This document shows positions 52,353 through 60,846 of a DNA stretch of 64,000 nt, piece after piece; position 1 is the stretch's first letter, and every line of letters starts with the position of its first letter. The position numbers were made by a program, and so were the translations under genes. Origin of the DNA: Sulfitobacter sp. S190 (GTDB lineage Bacteria > Pseudomonadota > Alphaproteobacteria > Rhodobacterales > Rhodobacteraceae); the NCBI RefSeq assembly GCF_025141935.1, contig NZ_CP081120.1, forward strand, positions 1,860,001 through 1,924,000. Reading direction: 5' to 3'. The notes under the pieces were generated by a model. That model was given only the letters and a program-made list of their open reading frames with translations. It was not told the origin of the DNA and searched no databases.

Positions 52353-54016
52353 TGTACAGCTACACCGACTTTGACGCCAAATTTCTGGCCGAACGCAACG
52401 CACAGTTCCGCCAGCAGGTCGAACGCCGCATCGACGGATCGCTGACCGAGGATGAATTCAAACCACTGCGTTTGATGAACGGTCTCTATTTGCAACTGCA
52501 CGCCTATATGCTGCGCGTCGCGATCCCCTACGGCACGCTGAACGGCGGCCAGATGCGCGCCCTGGCCGAGATCGCCGACAAATGGGATAAAGGCTACGGC
52601 CATTTCACCACCCGCCAGAACATCCAGTATAACTGGCCGGAACTGCGCGACGTACCCGACATGCTCGACGCACTGGCCGAAGTGAACCTGCATGCGATCC
52701 AGACCTCCGGCAACACCATCCGCAATGTAACGGCGGACCATTTCGCGGGCGCCGCCGCAGACGAGGTCGCCGATCCCCGCCCGATTGCAGAACTGATCCG
52801 CCAATGGTCGACCGACCACCCCGAATTCCAGTTCCTGCCGCGCAAGTTCAAGGTGGCCGTGTCCGGATCACAGCATGACCGTGCCGTGATCAAGGCGCAT
52901 GACATCGGTTTGCGCATCGTCGAGCGCGATGGTGTGCAGGGGTTCGAGGTGATCGTCGGCGGGGGCCTTGGGCGCACGCCAATGATCGGCAAGGTACTCT
53001 ATGATTTCGTCGCCGCCGAAGACCTGCTTCCGACCCTCGAAGCGATTGTGAGCGTCTACAACCTGCTGGGACGGCGCGACAATAAATACAAGGCACGTAT
53101 CAAGATCACGGTCCATGAGAACGGGATCGAGGATATCCGCGCGCGGGTCGATGCCCGCTACAAGCTGATCCGTCCGCAGTTTACCGGTGTCGACCAGCAG
53201 ATGCTGGCGCGGATCGAGGCGGATTTTGCTCTTCCTGCCTTCAAGACGCAGTCACTGGCCGCCTATGAAAGCGCCTATACCAACGATCCGGTATTTCGCA
53301 GCTGGGCCGATACCAACCTCGCCGATCACCGGGCGCCGGGTTACGCGATCGTGTCGATCAGCCTCAAGGCCCACGGCGCGACGCCGGGCGATGCAACATC
53401 GGAGCAGATGCGCGAAATGGCGGCATTGGCCGAAGAATTCGGCCATAACGAGTTGCGCATCAGCCACGAGCAGAATGTTATCCTGCCCCACGTGCACCGC
53501 GCCGATCTGCCTGCCCTGCACGCGCGGTTGAAATCCGCCGGTCTGGCCACGGCGAATATCGGTTTGATCAGCGATATCATCGCCTGTCCCGGTATGGATT
53601 ACTGTGCGCTCGCGACCGCCCGTTCCATCCCAATCGCGCAGGAAATCGCGACCCGTTTCGACGCGCTGAAGCTGGAGCACGATGTCGGCCCGCTGAAGAT
53701 CAAGATTTCGGGCTGTATCAACGCCTGCGGTCACCACCATGTGGGCCACATCGGTATCCTCGGGCTGGACCGCGCGGGTGTCGAGAACTACCAGATCACG
53801 CTGGGAGGTGACGGCACAGAAGACGCAACCATCGGCGAGCGCGCGGGTCCGGGCTTCAGCGCGGATGACATCGTTCCGGCCATCGAGCGGTTGGTATATG
53901 CCTATCTCGACTTGCGTCAGGACGCGGGCGAGACGTTCCTGCAAACCTATCGCAGACTGGGTCTGGCGCCGTTCAAAGCGGCTCTCTACCCCGAGGCAAA
54001 AGCCGATGCCGCTTGA
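52352..54016 (+). CDS. cysI: sulfite reductase hemoprotein (nitrite/sulfite reductase family)
   Basis: A 554-residue siroheme/[4Fe-4S] enzyme that reduces sulfite to sulfide for cysteine synthesis. Duplicated ferredoxin-like half domains are followed by cluster-binding pairs CPGMDYC (IIACPGMDYCALATARS) and CINAC (KISGCINACGHHHVGHIG). The surrounding cysG, cysH and fpr favour sulfite rather than nitrite as substrate, with electrons from a ferredoxin. Its 3' end overlaps cysH by 11 bp. Confidence 0.93.
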   Translation: MYSYTDFDAKFLAERNAQFRQQVERRIDGSLTEDEFKPLRLMNGLYLQLHAYMLRVAIPYGTLNGGQMRALAEIADKWDKGYGHFTTRQNIQYNWPELRDVPDMLDALAEVNLHAIQTSGNTIRNVTADHFAGAAADEVADPRPIAELIRQWSTDHPEFQFLPRKFKVAVSGSQHDRAVIKAHDIGLRIVERDGVQGFEVIVGGGLGRTPMIGKVLYDFVAAEDLLPTLEAIVSVYNLLGRRDNKYKARIKITVHENGIEDIRARVDARYKLIRPQFTGVDQQMLARIEADFALPAFKTQSLAAYESAYTNDPVFRSWADTNLADHRAPGYAIVSISLKAHGATPGDATSEQMREMAALAEEFGHNELRISHEQNVILPHVHRADLPALHARLKSAGLATANIGLISDIIACPGMDYCALATARSIPIAQEIATRFDALKLEHDVGPLKIKISGCINACGHHHVGHIGILGLDRAGVENYQITLGGDGTEDATIGERAGPGFSADDIVPAIERLVYAYLDLRQDAGETFLQTYRRLGLAPFKAALYPEAKADAA

Positions 54017-54734
54017 TCACGCCGGCGCTTTGGCCGAGCAGGTCGACGCGCTCAACACCCAGCTCAAGCACCATGCCGCCGTCGATGTGTTGCGCACCGC
54101 GTTTGATGCAGCGCCCAACCTGGCCCTGGTCAGCAGCTTTGGTGCAGAAAGCGTAGTCTTGTTGCACCTTGCGTCCCGCGTAAAGGCAGATGTGCCGGTG
54201 ATCTTTATCGATACGATGTTGTTGTTTCCCGAAACGCTGAATTACCAGCGCGAAGTGGCCCGCACGCTGGGTCTGCGGCGGGTGCAGGTCCTGCGTGCCG
54301 ATACGGCCACCACGGATCCAGACGACACATTGCACCAGCGCGATCCGGACGCCTGTTGCGATCTGCGCAAAACGCAGGTCCTAAATACGGCGCTGGCCGA
54401 TTTTGACGGCTGGATCACGGGCCGTAAACGTTACCAGTCCGGGCGGCGCGCCGATCTTCCCGCCTTTGAGGTCGAAGCCGAAACCGGTCGGATCAAGGTC
54501 AATCCGCTGGCGCATTGGACGCCCGAAGACGTGCAGACCTATATGGTGGAAAACAACCTTCCCCGTCACCCGCTGGTTGCACGGGGGTATCCGTCCATTG
54601 GGTGCGCGCCCTGCACCACACCGGTGGCTGCGGGCGAAGACCCGCGATCAGGGCGCTGGCGCGGTCAGCAAAAAGATGAATGCGGCATCCATTTCGTGAA
54701 CGGAAAGATGGTGCGAACAGGAGCGACGATATGA
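54006..54734 (+). CDS. cysH: adenylyl-sulfate (APS) reductase, [4Fe-4S] type
   Basis: A 242-residue enzyme reducing adenylyl sulfate to sulfite with thioredoxin. The N-terminal P-loop-like SSFGAESVVLLHL and the C-terminal ECGIHFV with the catalytic Cys are clear. The pairs CC (PDACCDLRKTQ) and C-x2-C (IGCAPCTTPV) are the ligands of the [4Fe-4S] cluster found in APS-type but not PAPS-type reductases. The start ATG 54006 lies inside cysI; longer forms of this frame are out-of-frame reads of cysI. ATGA overlap with the DUF934 gene. Confidence 0.92.
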   Translation: MPLDHAGALAEQVDALNTQLKHHAAVDVLRTAFDAAPNLALVSSFGAESVVLLHLASRVKADVPVIFIDTMLLFPETLNYQREVARTLGLRRVQVLRADTATTDPDDTLHQRDPDACCDLRKTQVLNTALADFDGWITGRKRYQSGRRADLPAFEVEAETGRIKVNPLAHWTPEDVQTYMVENNLPRHPLVARGYPSIGCAPCTTPVAAGEDPRSGRWRGQQKDECGIHFVNGKMVRTGATI

Positions 54735-55132
54735 GTGTAATTATAAACGACACCGGTTTTGTGTCCGACGACTGGACACAGGGCTACTGCGCCGAAGGGG
54801 CGGCCAACGATTGCGTGGCCCTCGACCTGCCGTCCGACACGAACCCCGAAGAGGTCGCACTGACCCCGGCGTTGCGGATGATCCGCGTTGATTTCCCCTC
54901 TTCTGCCGATGGCCGCGGTTTCACCATCGCGCGCGCCTTGCGCCTGCGGGGCTACACCGGTCGGCTGCGCGCCCGCGGGCATGTGCTGTCGGATCAATAT
55001 GCGATGGCGCGACGCTCGGGCTTTGACGAGGTGGAAATCGACGACGCCCTTGCCGCCCGACAGCCTGAAGATCAGTGGCAATTCCGCGCCGATTGGCAGG
55101 CGCATGATTATCAGGACCGTCTGCGCGGCTGA
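54731..55132 (+). CDS. DUF934 sulfur-assimilation accessory protein
   Basis: A 133-residue protein of the DUF934 family, usually encoded next to cysH/cysI in proteobacteria and annotated as an oxidoreductase-like accessory of sulfite reduction. It shows MIRVDFPSSADGRGFTIARALRLRGYTGRLRARGHVLSDQYAMARRSGFDEVEI. No cofactor motif is visible. ATGA overlap with cysH indicates co-translation. Confidence 0.88.
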   Translation: MSVIINDTGFVSDDWTQGYCAEGAANDCVALDLPSDTNPEEVALTPALRMIRVDFPSSADGRGFTIARALRLRGYTGRLRARGHVLSDQYAMARRSGFDEVEIDDALAARQPEDQWQFRADWQAHDYQDRLRG

Positions 55133-55206
55133 CCGCCACCGCCCGCTTTCCAAAAAACCGCTGTTCTTTGCAAAAGGGACGGCCTAAAACCGTTGGTACA
55201 GAAACA

Positions 55207-56055
55207 ATGACCGAAGCCTCCCCCGTGACAACCGCCACAGCCAAAGCCGTCCCTACCCTGCCCGACGCACAGACCGTCACGCAGGTGAAACACTGGACGG
55301 ACCGTCTGTTTTCATTCCGTGTGACCCGCCCCGCCTCATTGCGGTTTCGGTCGGGTGAATTCGTGATGATTGGCCTCATGGGCGATCCGCATCCCGAAAC
55401 AGGCAAACAAAAGCCGTTGCTGCGGGCCTATTCCATCGCCAGCCCCGCGTGGGATGACGAGCTTGAGTTCTACTCCATCAAGGTGCAGGACGGTCCGCTG
55501 ACGTCCAAGCTGCAGCATATCCAGCCGGGTGACGAGATTATCCTGCGGCCCAAGCCCGTTGGCACCCTCGTCCACGACGCCTTGCTGCCCGGCAAGCGCA
55601 TCTGGTTTTTCGCAACCGGAACCGGATTTGCACCCTTTGCCTCGCTCCTGCGTGAACCGGAAACCTATGACAACTACGACGAGGTCATCATCACGCATAC
55701 CTGCCGTGATGTTGCCGAGCTTGAATACGGCCGCCAATTGATCGAGGACATCAAGAATGACGAGCTGATGCAAGAACTCATCGGCGCGGAAAACCTTGCG
55801 AAGATCCGCTATTATCCGACGACGACCCGCGAACAAAGCCCGAAGATGGGCCGCATAACCACGCTGCTGGAAGACGGCACCGTGTTCAAGGATCTCGGCA
55901 TCGACAAGATCTCCGCAGATACAGACCGCGCCATGGTGTGTGGCTCGATGGGGCTGAATACCGACATCAAGCAAATCCTCGAAGGCTTCGGTCTTGAAGA
56001 GGGTGCGAATTCCGATCCCAAACATTACGTCGTCGAAAAAGCCTTTGTCGGCTGA
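55207..56055 (+). CDS. fpr: ferredoxin/flavodoxin-NADP+ reductase
   Basis: A 282-residue FAD protein passing electrons between NADPH and ferredoxin or flavodoxin. FAD motif LLRAYSIASPAWDDELEFYSIKV, NADP site FATGTGFAPFASLLREPE, and the typical C-terminus KHYVVEKAFVG are present. It lies 74 bp after the DUF934 gene, and is likely the electron source for CysI, which has no CysJ partner here. The start at 55207 has a weak ribosome binding site. Followed by a terminator. Confidence 0.93.
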   Translation: MTEASPVTTATAKAVPTLPDAQTVTQVKHWTDRLFSFRVTRPASLRFRSGEFVMIGLMGDPHPETGKQKPLLRAYSIASPAWDDELEFYSIKVQDGPLTSKLQHIQPGDEIILRPKPVGTLVHDALLPGKRIWFFATGTGFAPFASLLREPETYDNYDEVIITHTCRDVAELEYGRQLIEDIKNDELMQELIGAENLAKIRYYPTTTREQSPKMGRITTLLEDGTVFKDLGIDKISADTDRAMVCGSMGLNTDIKQILEGFGLEEGANSDPKHYVVEKAFVG

Positions 56056-56076
56056 GAATATACACGTTGAGACAGC

Positions 56077-56108
56077 GGGGCGTACAACACCAGGGTGCGC
56101 CCCTTTTT
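56077..56108 (+). terminator. rho-independent terminator of the cys/fpr operon
   Basis: GGGGCG (56077-56082) pairs with CGCCCC (56098-56103), followed by TTTTT (56104-56108). The loop is 15 nt. Located 22 bp past the fpr stop. Confidence 0.7.
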
Positions 56109-56154
56109 CGTTGCGGGGTTTGACAAAGGCGCAGGCCCCGTGCCCCATCACCCG

Positions 56155-56838
56155 ATGAGCTATATCAGGGGACATTGGCAACTGTTTGCCATTCTGGCCG
56201 TGGTGTTTGCCCTCTGGCAAACGCCCGTGGTTCTGCCATTGAAGATCTTCGTCGTATTCCTGCACGAACTGGCGCACGGGCTGGCGGCCATATTGACTGG
56301 AGGCCGGATCGAGGCAATCTCGATTTCGGTGGATCAGGGCGGGTATGCGGTCACCCGTGGGGGCAGCGGTTTTGCGATCCTGTCCGCGGGTTATCTGGGC
56401 TCGCTGTTGCTTGGCGCCGCTTTGCTGGTATCAGCCTTGCGCAGCGATGCCGACAAGATCGTGCTCGGCGCGCTGGGTATGGTGATGCTGATCGTTTGCG
56501 CGCTTTATATCCGTGACGGTTTTGCCCTGTTGTTCTGTTTGGGGGTTGGTTTTGCGTTGATCGGAATGGCCGGCGCACTGTCACATGACATCTGCGATCT
56601 GGTCTTGCGGGTCATTGGCCTGTCGAGCCTGATTTACGTCCCCTACGATATTTTCGACGATACGATCCGGCGATCAAGCCTTCCCTCGGATGCGCGGATG
56701 CTGGCGGAGGCCGTCGGCGGCACCGCGCAACTGTGGGGTGGCATCTGGCTCGTGCTTAGCGGGTTGGTGATCTATTGGTGTTTGCGACACGGCATCGGTG
56801 CGCATAGCAATCTGTGGCCGCGCACGCCCTCTGCATGA
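56155..56838 (+). CDS. M50-like (site-2 protease type) membrane protein
   Basis: A 227-residue inner-membrane protein with about six hydrophobic segments. The HExxH zinc motif is in VVFLHELAHGLAAILTGG, inside or near a membrane segment, as in M50B-type peptidases. The second metal ligand may be in the late DARMLAEAVGGTAQ region. Similar proteins are annotated as M50 family or DUF without known substrate. ATG 56155 is preceded by a short leader; upstream in-frame starts extend it with non-conserved residues. Followed by a terminator. Confidence 0.8.
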   Translation: MSYIRGHWQLFAILAVVFALWQTPVVLPLKIFVVFLHELAHGLAAILTGGRIEAISISVDQGGYAVTRGGSGFAILSAGYLGSLLLGAALLVSALRSDADKIVLGALGMVMLIVCALYIRDGFALLFCLGVGFALIGMAGALSHDICDLVLRVIGLSSLIYVPYDIFDDTIRRSSLPSDARMLAEAVGGTAQLWGGIWLVLSGLVIYWCLRHGIGAHSNLWPRTPSA

Positions 56839-56868
56839 AAAAGCCGCGCCCGTAACAGGCGCGGCTTT
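56839..56868. terminator. bidirectional terminator
   Basis: AAAGCCGCGCC (56840-56850) pairs with GGCGCGGCTTT (56858-56868), an 11-bp perfect stem with a 7-nt loop, between the M50-like gene and the convergent repeat-protein gene. Confidence 0.85.
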
Positions 56869-56891
56869 CTCGGGTTTTCATCTGGAATAGG

Positions 56892-57944
56892 TCAGAGACC
56901 CATAGCTTCGCGGATGTTCTCCAGCGCCGCCTTGAGCAGGTCGGGATTGTCCCGCGCGGCTTGCAAACCGCTGGTCAACGCCGTCTTTTGCAATGCACCC
57001 AGATCGCTTTCGTCGATCATGGTCGCGACCTTGTCCATGTCAAAGCCGTCAACCGTCAGCAGGTCCGCCGCCGATGTCGCCTCTGTGGTGGTGTCCACGG
57101 TCACTTCCTCTGTCCCGTCGGTCGCAGCTTCCGCGGCCTCGTCGACGTCGCCTGCGGTGACATCTGTCGCGCCTTCGGCGGCATCCTCAGTTGCCTCAAC
57201 TGCGTCAGTTGCTGCATCTTCAGTGGCCTCGGCTGCATCAGCAGCGGCGTCTTCGGTCGCTTCGGCTGCGTCCGCTGCTGCGTCCTCGGTCGCTTCCGCC
57301 GCTTCTGCTGCCGCTTCCTCGGTCGCTTCAACTGCATCTGCTGCAGCGTCTTCTGTCGCTTCAGCCGCGTCTACCGCAGCGTCCTCGGTCGCTTCCGCCG
57401 CTTCTGCTGCTGCATCCTCGGTCGCTTCTGCCGCGTCTACCGCCGCGTCTTCTGTCGCTTCAGCTGCGTCTGCTGCCGCATCCCCGGTCGCTTCCACCGC
57501 GTCCTCGGTTGCCTCGACTGCTTCCGTTGCTGCATCTTCCGTCGCTTCTGCAGCGTCTGTCGCAACTTCTTCGGTGTTGGCCGCTGCGTCTTCGGCGGCT
57601 TCCTCGGTCGCGTTCAATGCGCCATCGACGGCATCCGCGGCATCATCGGCAAGTTCCGACGCAGCATCGGCCGCGTCATTGGCTGTTTCCGCTACCGCAT
57701 CCACCGCGTCGCCTGCCGCATCTGCAACGGCATCTGCGGCATTCGCGGTTGCATCCGCTACCGCTTCACCGGCATCCGCAGCAGCGTCTACTGCATCGGC
57801 GGCAACTTCGCTCGTGGCTTCGGCAGCTGTTGTGGCGGTTTCGGACACATCGGCTGCGATTTCCTGCACGCTACGGCCCGAATAAAGCATGTAAGCGCCC
57901 AAGGCGATCACCGCGGCAATCACGATCCAGACAAGATTTTTCAT
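56892..57944 (-). CDS. membrane-anchored Ala/Glu/Asp-rich protein with 11-residue helical repeats
   Basis: A 350-residue protein with one N-terminal membrane segment (residues 4-21), so it is anchored with its bulk in the periplasm. Residues 30-125 are Ala/Asp-rich; residues 133-260 consist of near-identical 11-residue units AEATEDAAADA (Glu at 133, 144, 162, 173, 184, 195, 206, 217, 228, 239, 250) with one 7-residue unit at 144-151. This hendecad pattern predicts a long amphipathic or coiled-coil rod, strongly acidic. A distinct C-terminal domain (about 292-350, LLTVDGFDMDKVATMIDESDLGALQKTALTSGLQAARDN) follows. RBS GAGGGG precedes ATG 57944. Function unknown. Confidence 0.8.
   Translation of the reverse strand: MKNLVWIVIAAVIALGAYMLYSGRSVQEIAADVSETATTAAEATSEVAADAVDAAADAGEAVADATANAADAVADAAGDAVDAVAETANDAADAASELADDAADAVDGALNATEEAAEDAAANTEEVATDAAEATEDAATEAVEATEDAVEATGDAAADAAEATEDAAVDAAEATEDAAAEAAEATEDAAVDAAEATEDAAADAVEATEEAAAEAAEATEDAAADAAEATEDAAADAAEATEDAATDAVEATEDAAEGATDVTAGDVDEAAEAATDGTEEVTVDTTTEATSAADLLTVDGFDMDKVATMIDESDLGALQKTALTSGLQAARDNPDLLKAALENIREAMGL
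57167..57548 (-). repeat. 33-bp tandem repeats encoding the 11-residue units
   Basis: About 11 units of 33 bp with one 21-bp unit, diverged mainly at third codon positions but encoding nearly the same peptide. Such arrays are prone to copy-number change. Confidence 0.8.
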
Positions 57945-58151
57945 TGATAATTCCCCTCATTTTCATCCAGCCCGCCTACTTCTGTGTGACTTGGCCGGTT
58001 GGATGCTCAAATGCGCCTGCACATCCGCAGGATCAAGGGGAAAACGTGGCAACAGACAACAGGGTTCCGTATTTTTTTCAACTTGAAGGAAGGGACTTAG
58101 AAGTCTATTTTGCAATCTCGATACAGAGCTCACAATCAAAGGACGTATATC

Positions 58152-58703
58152 ATCGCTCGCAGACCACACAACGCGCCGCCCCAACGTGACACCGGCCCGC
58201 GCGTCAACGAGAACATTCGCTCATCCGAAATCCGCCTGATCGGCGCCGAGGGTGAAAATGTCGGCGTCGTCAGCCCCGCACGTGCCATGGACATGGCAGA
58301 AGAAGCCGGACTTGACCTGGTTGAGATTTCTCCCAACGCCAATCCGCCCGTTTGCAAGATCATGGATTTCGGCAAGTTCAAGTACGAACAGCAAAAGCGG
58401 GAATCCGAAGCGCGCAAGAAGCAGAAGATCATCGAGATCAAGGAGGTCAAGTTCCGTCCGAACACCGACACGAACGATTACGATGTTAAAATGCGCAACG
58501 TATACAAGTTTCTCGAGAACGGCGATAAGGTGAAGGTCACCCTTCGGTTCCGTGGGCGTGAGATGGCGCACCAGAATCTGGGGCGCGAATTGCTTGAACG
58601 TGTTGCCGAAGACACCAAGGAACACGGCCGCGTCGAAAACTTCCCCAAGATGGAAGGCCGCCAGATGGTGATGCTGATCGGCCCGTTGCCGAACAAGGCC
58701 TAA
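58152..58703 (+). CDS. infC: translation initiation factor IF-3, apparently ATC start
   Basis: A 183-residue ribosomal initiation factor that blocks subunit joining and proofreads the start codon. N-domain ([64 protein letters not shown]) and C-domain ([46 protein letters not shown]) are complete. The expected N-terminus [18 protein letters not shown] follows an ATC codon at 58152, with AAGGA 8 nt before it; an adjacent ATC at 58149 is the alternative. No ATG, GTG or TTG fits that site; a TTG at 58110 would lie upstream of the ribosome binding site. Rare start codons on infC are known to allow autoregulation by IF-3. Confidence 0.9.
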   Translation: MARRPHNAPPQRDTGPRVNENIRSSEIRLIGAEGENVGVVSPARAMDMAEEAGLDLVEISPNANPPVCKIMDFGKFKYEQQKRESEARKKQKIIEIKEVKFRPNTDTNDYDVKMRNVYKFLENGDKVKVTLRFRGREMAHQNLGRELLERVAEDTKEHGRVENFPKMEGRQMVMLIGPLPNKA

Positions 58704-58725
58704 CCCGCGCATCGTTTAGATAAGT

Positions 58726-58764
58726 AGCCCCCGCCGGATCATCCGTCGGGGGCTCTTTTTTTTT
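58726..58764 (+). terminator. strong rho-independent terminator of infC
   Basis: AGCCCCCG (58726-58733) and CGGGGGCT (58747-58754), with inner CGG/CCG pairs and one mismatch, form a long stem with a 5-nt loop, followed by C and nine T (58756-58764). Confidence 0.9.
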
Positions 58765-58766
58765 GC

Positions 58767-60695
58767 TCAGTTTCCGTTTGATGCCTGTCTCAAAAGGGTC
58801 GTGATGTTGCGGACCACCGCGCGGCGGTTCGCAGGCTCCGCATCGGATGTGTCCACTTTCAGTGCACTCTCGCCGTACCCTTGCGTGATCATGTTTTCCG
58901 GCGGCACATCAAAATACTCGCTAAGCGCCAGCGCCACCGTTTCGGCCCTGCGGTCCGATAGCGCGAGGTTGTAGGTGGCATCCCCTACCGCATCGGTATG
59001 GCCTTCGATCAGGAACACAGTGCGCGGATCCTCGCGGACCAGTTCGGCCAGAGCATTCCCAATGCGCGACAGGCTCCTGGCTTGCTCGGGCTGGATCGCC
59101 GCAGAGCCGCTCGCAAACCGTACGGCGTCAAGCTCGATCTGCGGCGCAAGCGCACGGACCTGTTCGATCTCGCGTACCTGCCGCAGCGAGAACACACGAT
59201 CCTGTGCGCGCGCCTGTTCGGCGATAAGCGCGGCACGCAGGTCCTCTTCGCTTGTGGTGCCAGCACTCTGGGCCTCTGCGACCGGCGCATCGGGCAGCGT
59301 GCTTACATCAACTTCGGCAATCTCTTGCGTGTCGTCGAACAACAGGATTTCCTGACCATCGGGCGTGATGCTCAGCCGACGCAGGACTGTTCCGTCCGCG
59401 GCGCGAATTGTCACAATACGGCTGTCATCCTCACGCGTCACAGTGGTCCGGGTTGATCCGTCGTTGAACGTCTCGGTGCGGACCGCGTTGCCCGGTTGAC
59501 GCAGCAGCGCGTCATCGTCCTTGAGCACCCGCAACTGGCCATCACGTTGCACGACGACCCGGTCGCCCGACCGGCTGACCACTTCGTCTCCGTTATCGAG
59601 AAGTTGACCAACTGCGACGGCCCCCAGACCCAGCAGGAGCGCCTTTTCGAATTTGCTCAACCCGTCATCGTCGTCGGAGCCGCTCGCCTCTTCGGTTCCG
59701 GTGGCTGTCGTCTCGAACTCCTCGCTCGATGCGCGCACGTCCTCTTCGGTCAGCGTCTCTTCCTGAACATCGGCAGTATTTTCGCCGGCATCGGCATCGG
59801 CCGCCGCCGCGGCTGCTGCGGGTTGCTCTTCCGCTGCGGTTGCGGATTGTTCCGGCGCTTGCTCATCGGTGACCTCCGTTGAAGCTGTCTCATCCGCGGG
59901 AGCCGTATCGGTATCAGCGCCGGTGTCGGCAATCGCGTTTTCCCCTGCGTTTTCTTCCTGACCGGCAGTTTCTACTTCGTCCGCCACATCTGCATCGGTA
60001 TTGTCGCCTTCTGCCACCGCTTCTGCATCAGAGGCCTGAGCTTCAGCATCTTGCTCCGCGGCGCCCTCTGCGGCCACATTTTCATCTTCTGTCTCGGTTG
60101 CTTCTTCAGCCGCGGCTTCTTCCTGCACGTCCGCTTCGGGCTCGGCAGTTCCAGCGGCGGTATCCGTCTCGGCCCCGTTGGTCTCGGCCTCTGTCGTGCC
60201 TGCCTCCGGCTCAACCCCATCGGCTGTCTCAGCTTCTGCAGCCTCGCCTTCGGCCTCCGCCTCAACTTCTGCTTCGCCCTCGGCCTCCGTCTCTACGTCT
60301 TCAACCTCAGCGGCATCCTGCGATTCACCATCTGCCTCTGCTTCCGCCTCTGTCTCAGCGGTGTCTTCAGCCTCCGCTTCTACCTCAACATCGGCTTCTG
60401 TCTCAGCATCGGCCGCCGTTTCTACTTCAGCCTCAACCTCCGTCTCAGCATCTCTCTCGACTTCAGCTTCTACCTCAGCCTCAGCTTCCACCTCTTCGGC
60501 GGCCGCAGCGGCTTCCTTTTCCAGGAGCGCTTCTGCATCCGCCGCGGTCTCGAGTACGACGCCGTCGGGCAGCACGCACGGGAAGCTGCGCGCTTCGGCA
60601 TCGTCGGCACAGGCCTCCTGCGCTGCGGCGCTCACCGGCAGGCTCATCGCCAACGCAACGCTCAGCGCGGTCGAGGATTTGAGAAATTGTCTCAT
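58767..60695 (-). CDS. OmpA-family protein with long acidic low-complexity domain
   Basis: A 642-residue envelope protein. Signal peptide (1-25, ...SLPVSAAAQ), then about 290 residues (about 55-345) that are almost wholly Glu, Ala, Asp, Thr and Val in short repeats such as EAEAEVEAEVE, then a hydrophobic stretch (351-366), a beta-rich region (375-455, VVSRSGDRVVVQRDGQLRVL and repeated), and a C-terminal OmpA peptidoglycan-binding domain (519-632) with D568 (EGHTDAVGD) and R583. ATG 60695 is chosen because AAGGA lies 9 nt upstream. It ends just beyond the infC terminator, convergent with infC. The beta-rich part resembles a domain common in Rhodobacterales OmpA proteins. Confidence 0.85.
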   Translation of the reverse strand: MRQFLKSSTALSVALAMSLPVSAAAQEACADDAEARSFPCVLPDGVVLETAADAEALLEKEAAAAAEEVEAEAEVEAEVERDAETEVEAEVETAADAETEADVEVEAEAEDTAETEAEAEADGESQDAAEVEDVETEAEGEAEVEAEAEGEAAEAETADGVEPEAGTTEAETNGAETDTAAGTAEPEADVQEEAAAEEATETEDENVAAEGAAEQDAEAQASDAEAVAEGDNTDADVADEVETAGQEENAGENAIADTGADTDTAPADETASTEVTDEQAPEQSATAAEEQPAAAAAAADADAGENTADVQEETLTEEDVRASSEEFETTATGTEEASGSDDDDGLSKFEKALLLGLGAVAVGQLLDNGDEVVSRSGDRVVVQRDGQLRVLKDDDALLRQPGNAVRTETFNDGSTRTTVTREDDSRIVTIRAADGTVLRRLSITPDGQEILLFDDTQEIAEVDVSTLPDAPVAEAQSAGTTSEEDLRAALIAEQARAQDRVFSLRQVREIEQVRALAPQIELDAVRFASGSAAIQPEQARSLSRIGNALAELVREDPRTVFLIEGHTDAVGDATYNLALSDRRAETVALALSEYFDVPPENMITQGYGESALKVDTSDAEPANRRAVVRNITTLLRQASNGN

Positions 60696-60846
60696 GGAAT
60701 GCATCCTTCGTGTTCGAGGCCGCGATGCGGTGATCGCACGGGCCGTACCGCACAACGTACGGAACACAACGGAGTTCCACCTGCATACGCAAATGCCGCG
60801 CGGTTCGGCATGAACCCGCGCGGCATTTCCAAAAGTCAAAAGCGTC

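Noticed and set aside
53739..54005. Upstream extension of the cysH frame
   Set aside because: This part lies wholly inside cysI in another frame and shows Ser/Arg-rich sequence unlike reductases; cysH begins at ATG 54006.
57167..57548. Possible CRISPR array (regular 33-bp periodicity)
   Set aside because: Units are contiguous without unique spacers, keep one reading frame and encode an 11-residue peptide repeat; no cas genes nearby.
56914..58189. Three long plus-strand open frames of 320-330 codons opposite the repeat-protein gene
   Set aside because: They arise because the Ala/Glu/Asp-rich repeat has no stops in any frame; their composition (Ser/Ala, Arg/Leu/Pro or Cys/Gly rich) is not protein-like and they lack ribosome binding sites.
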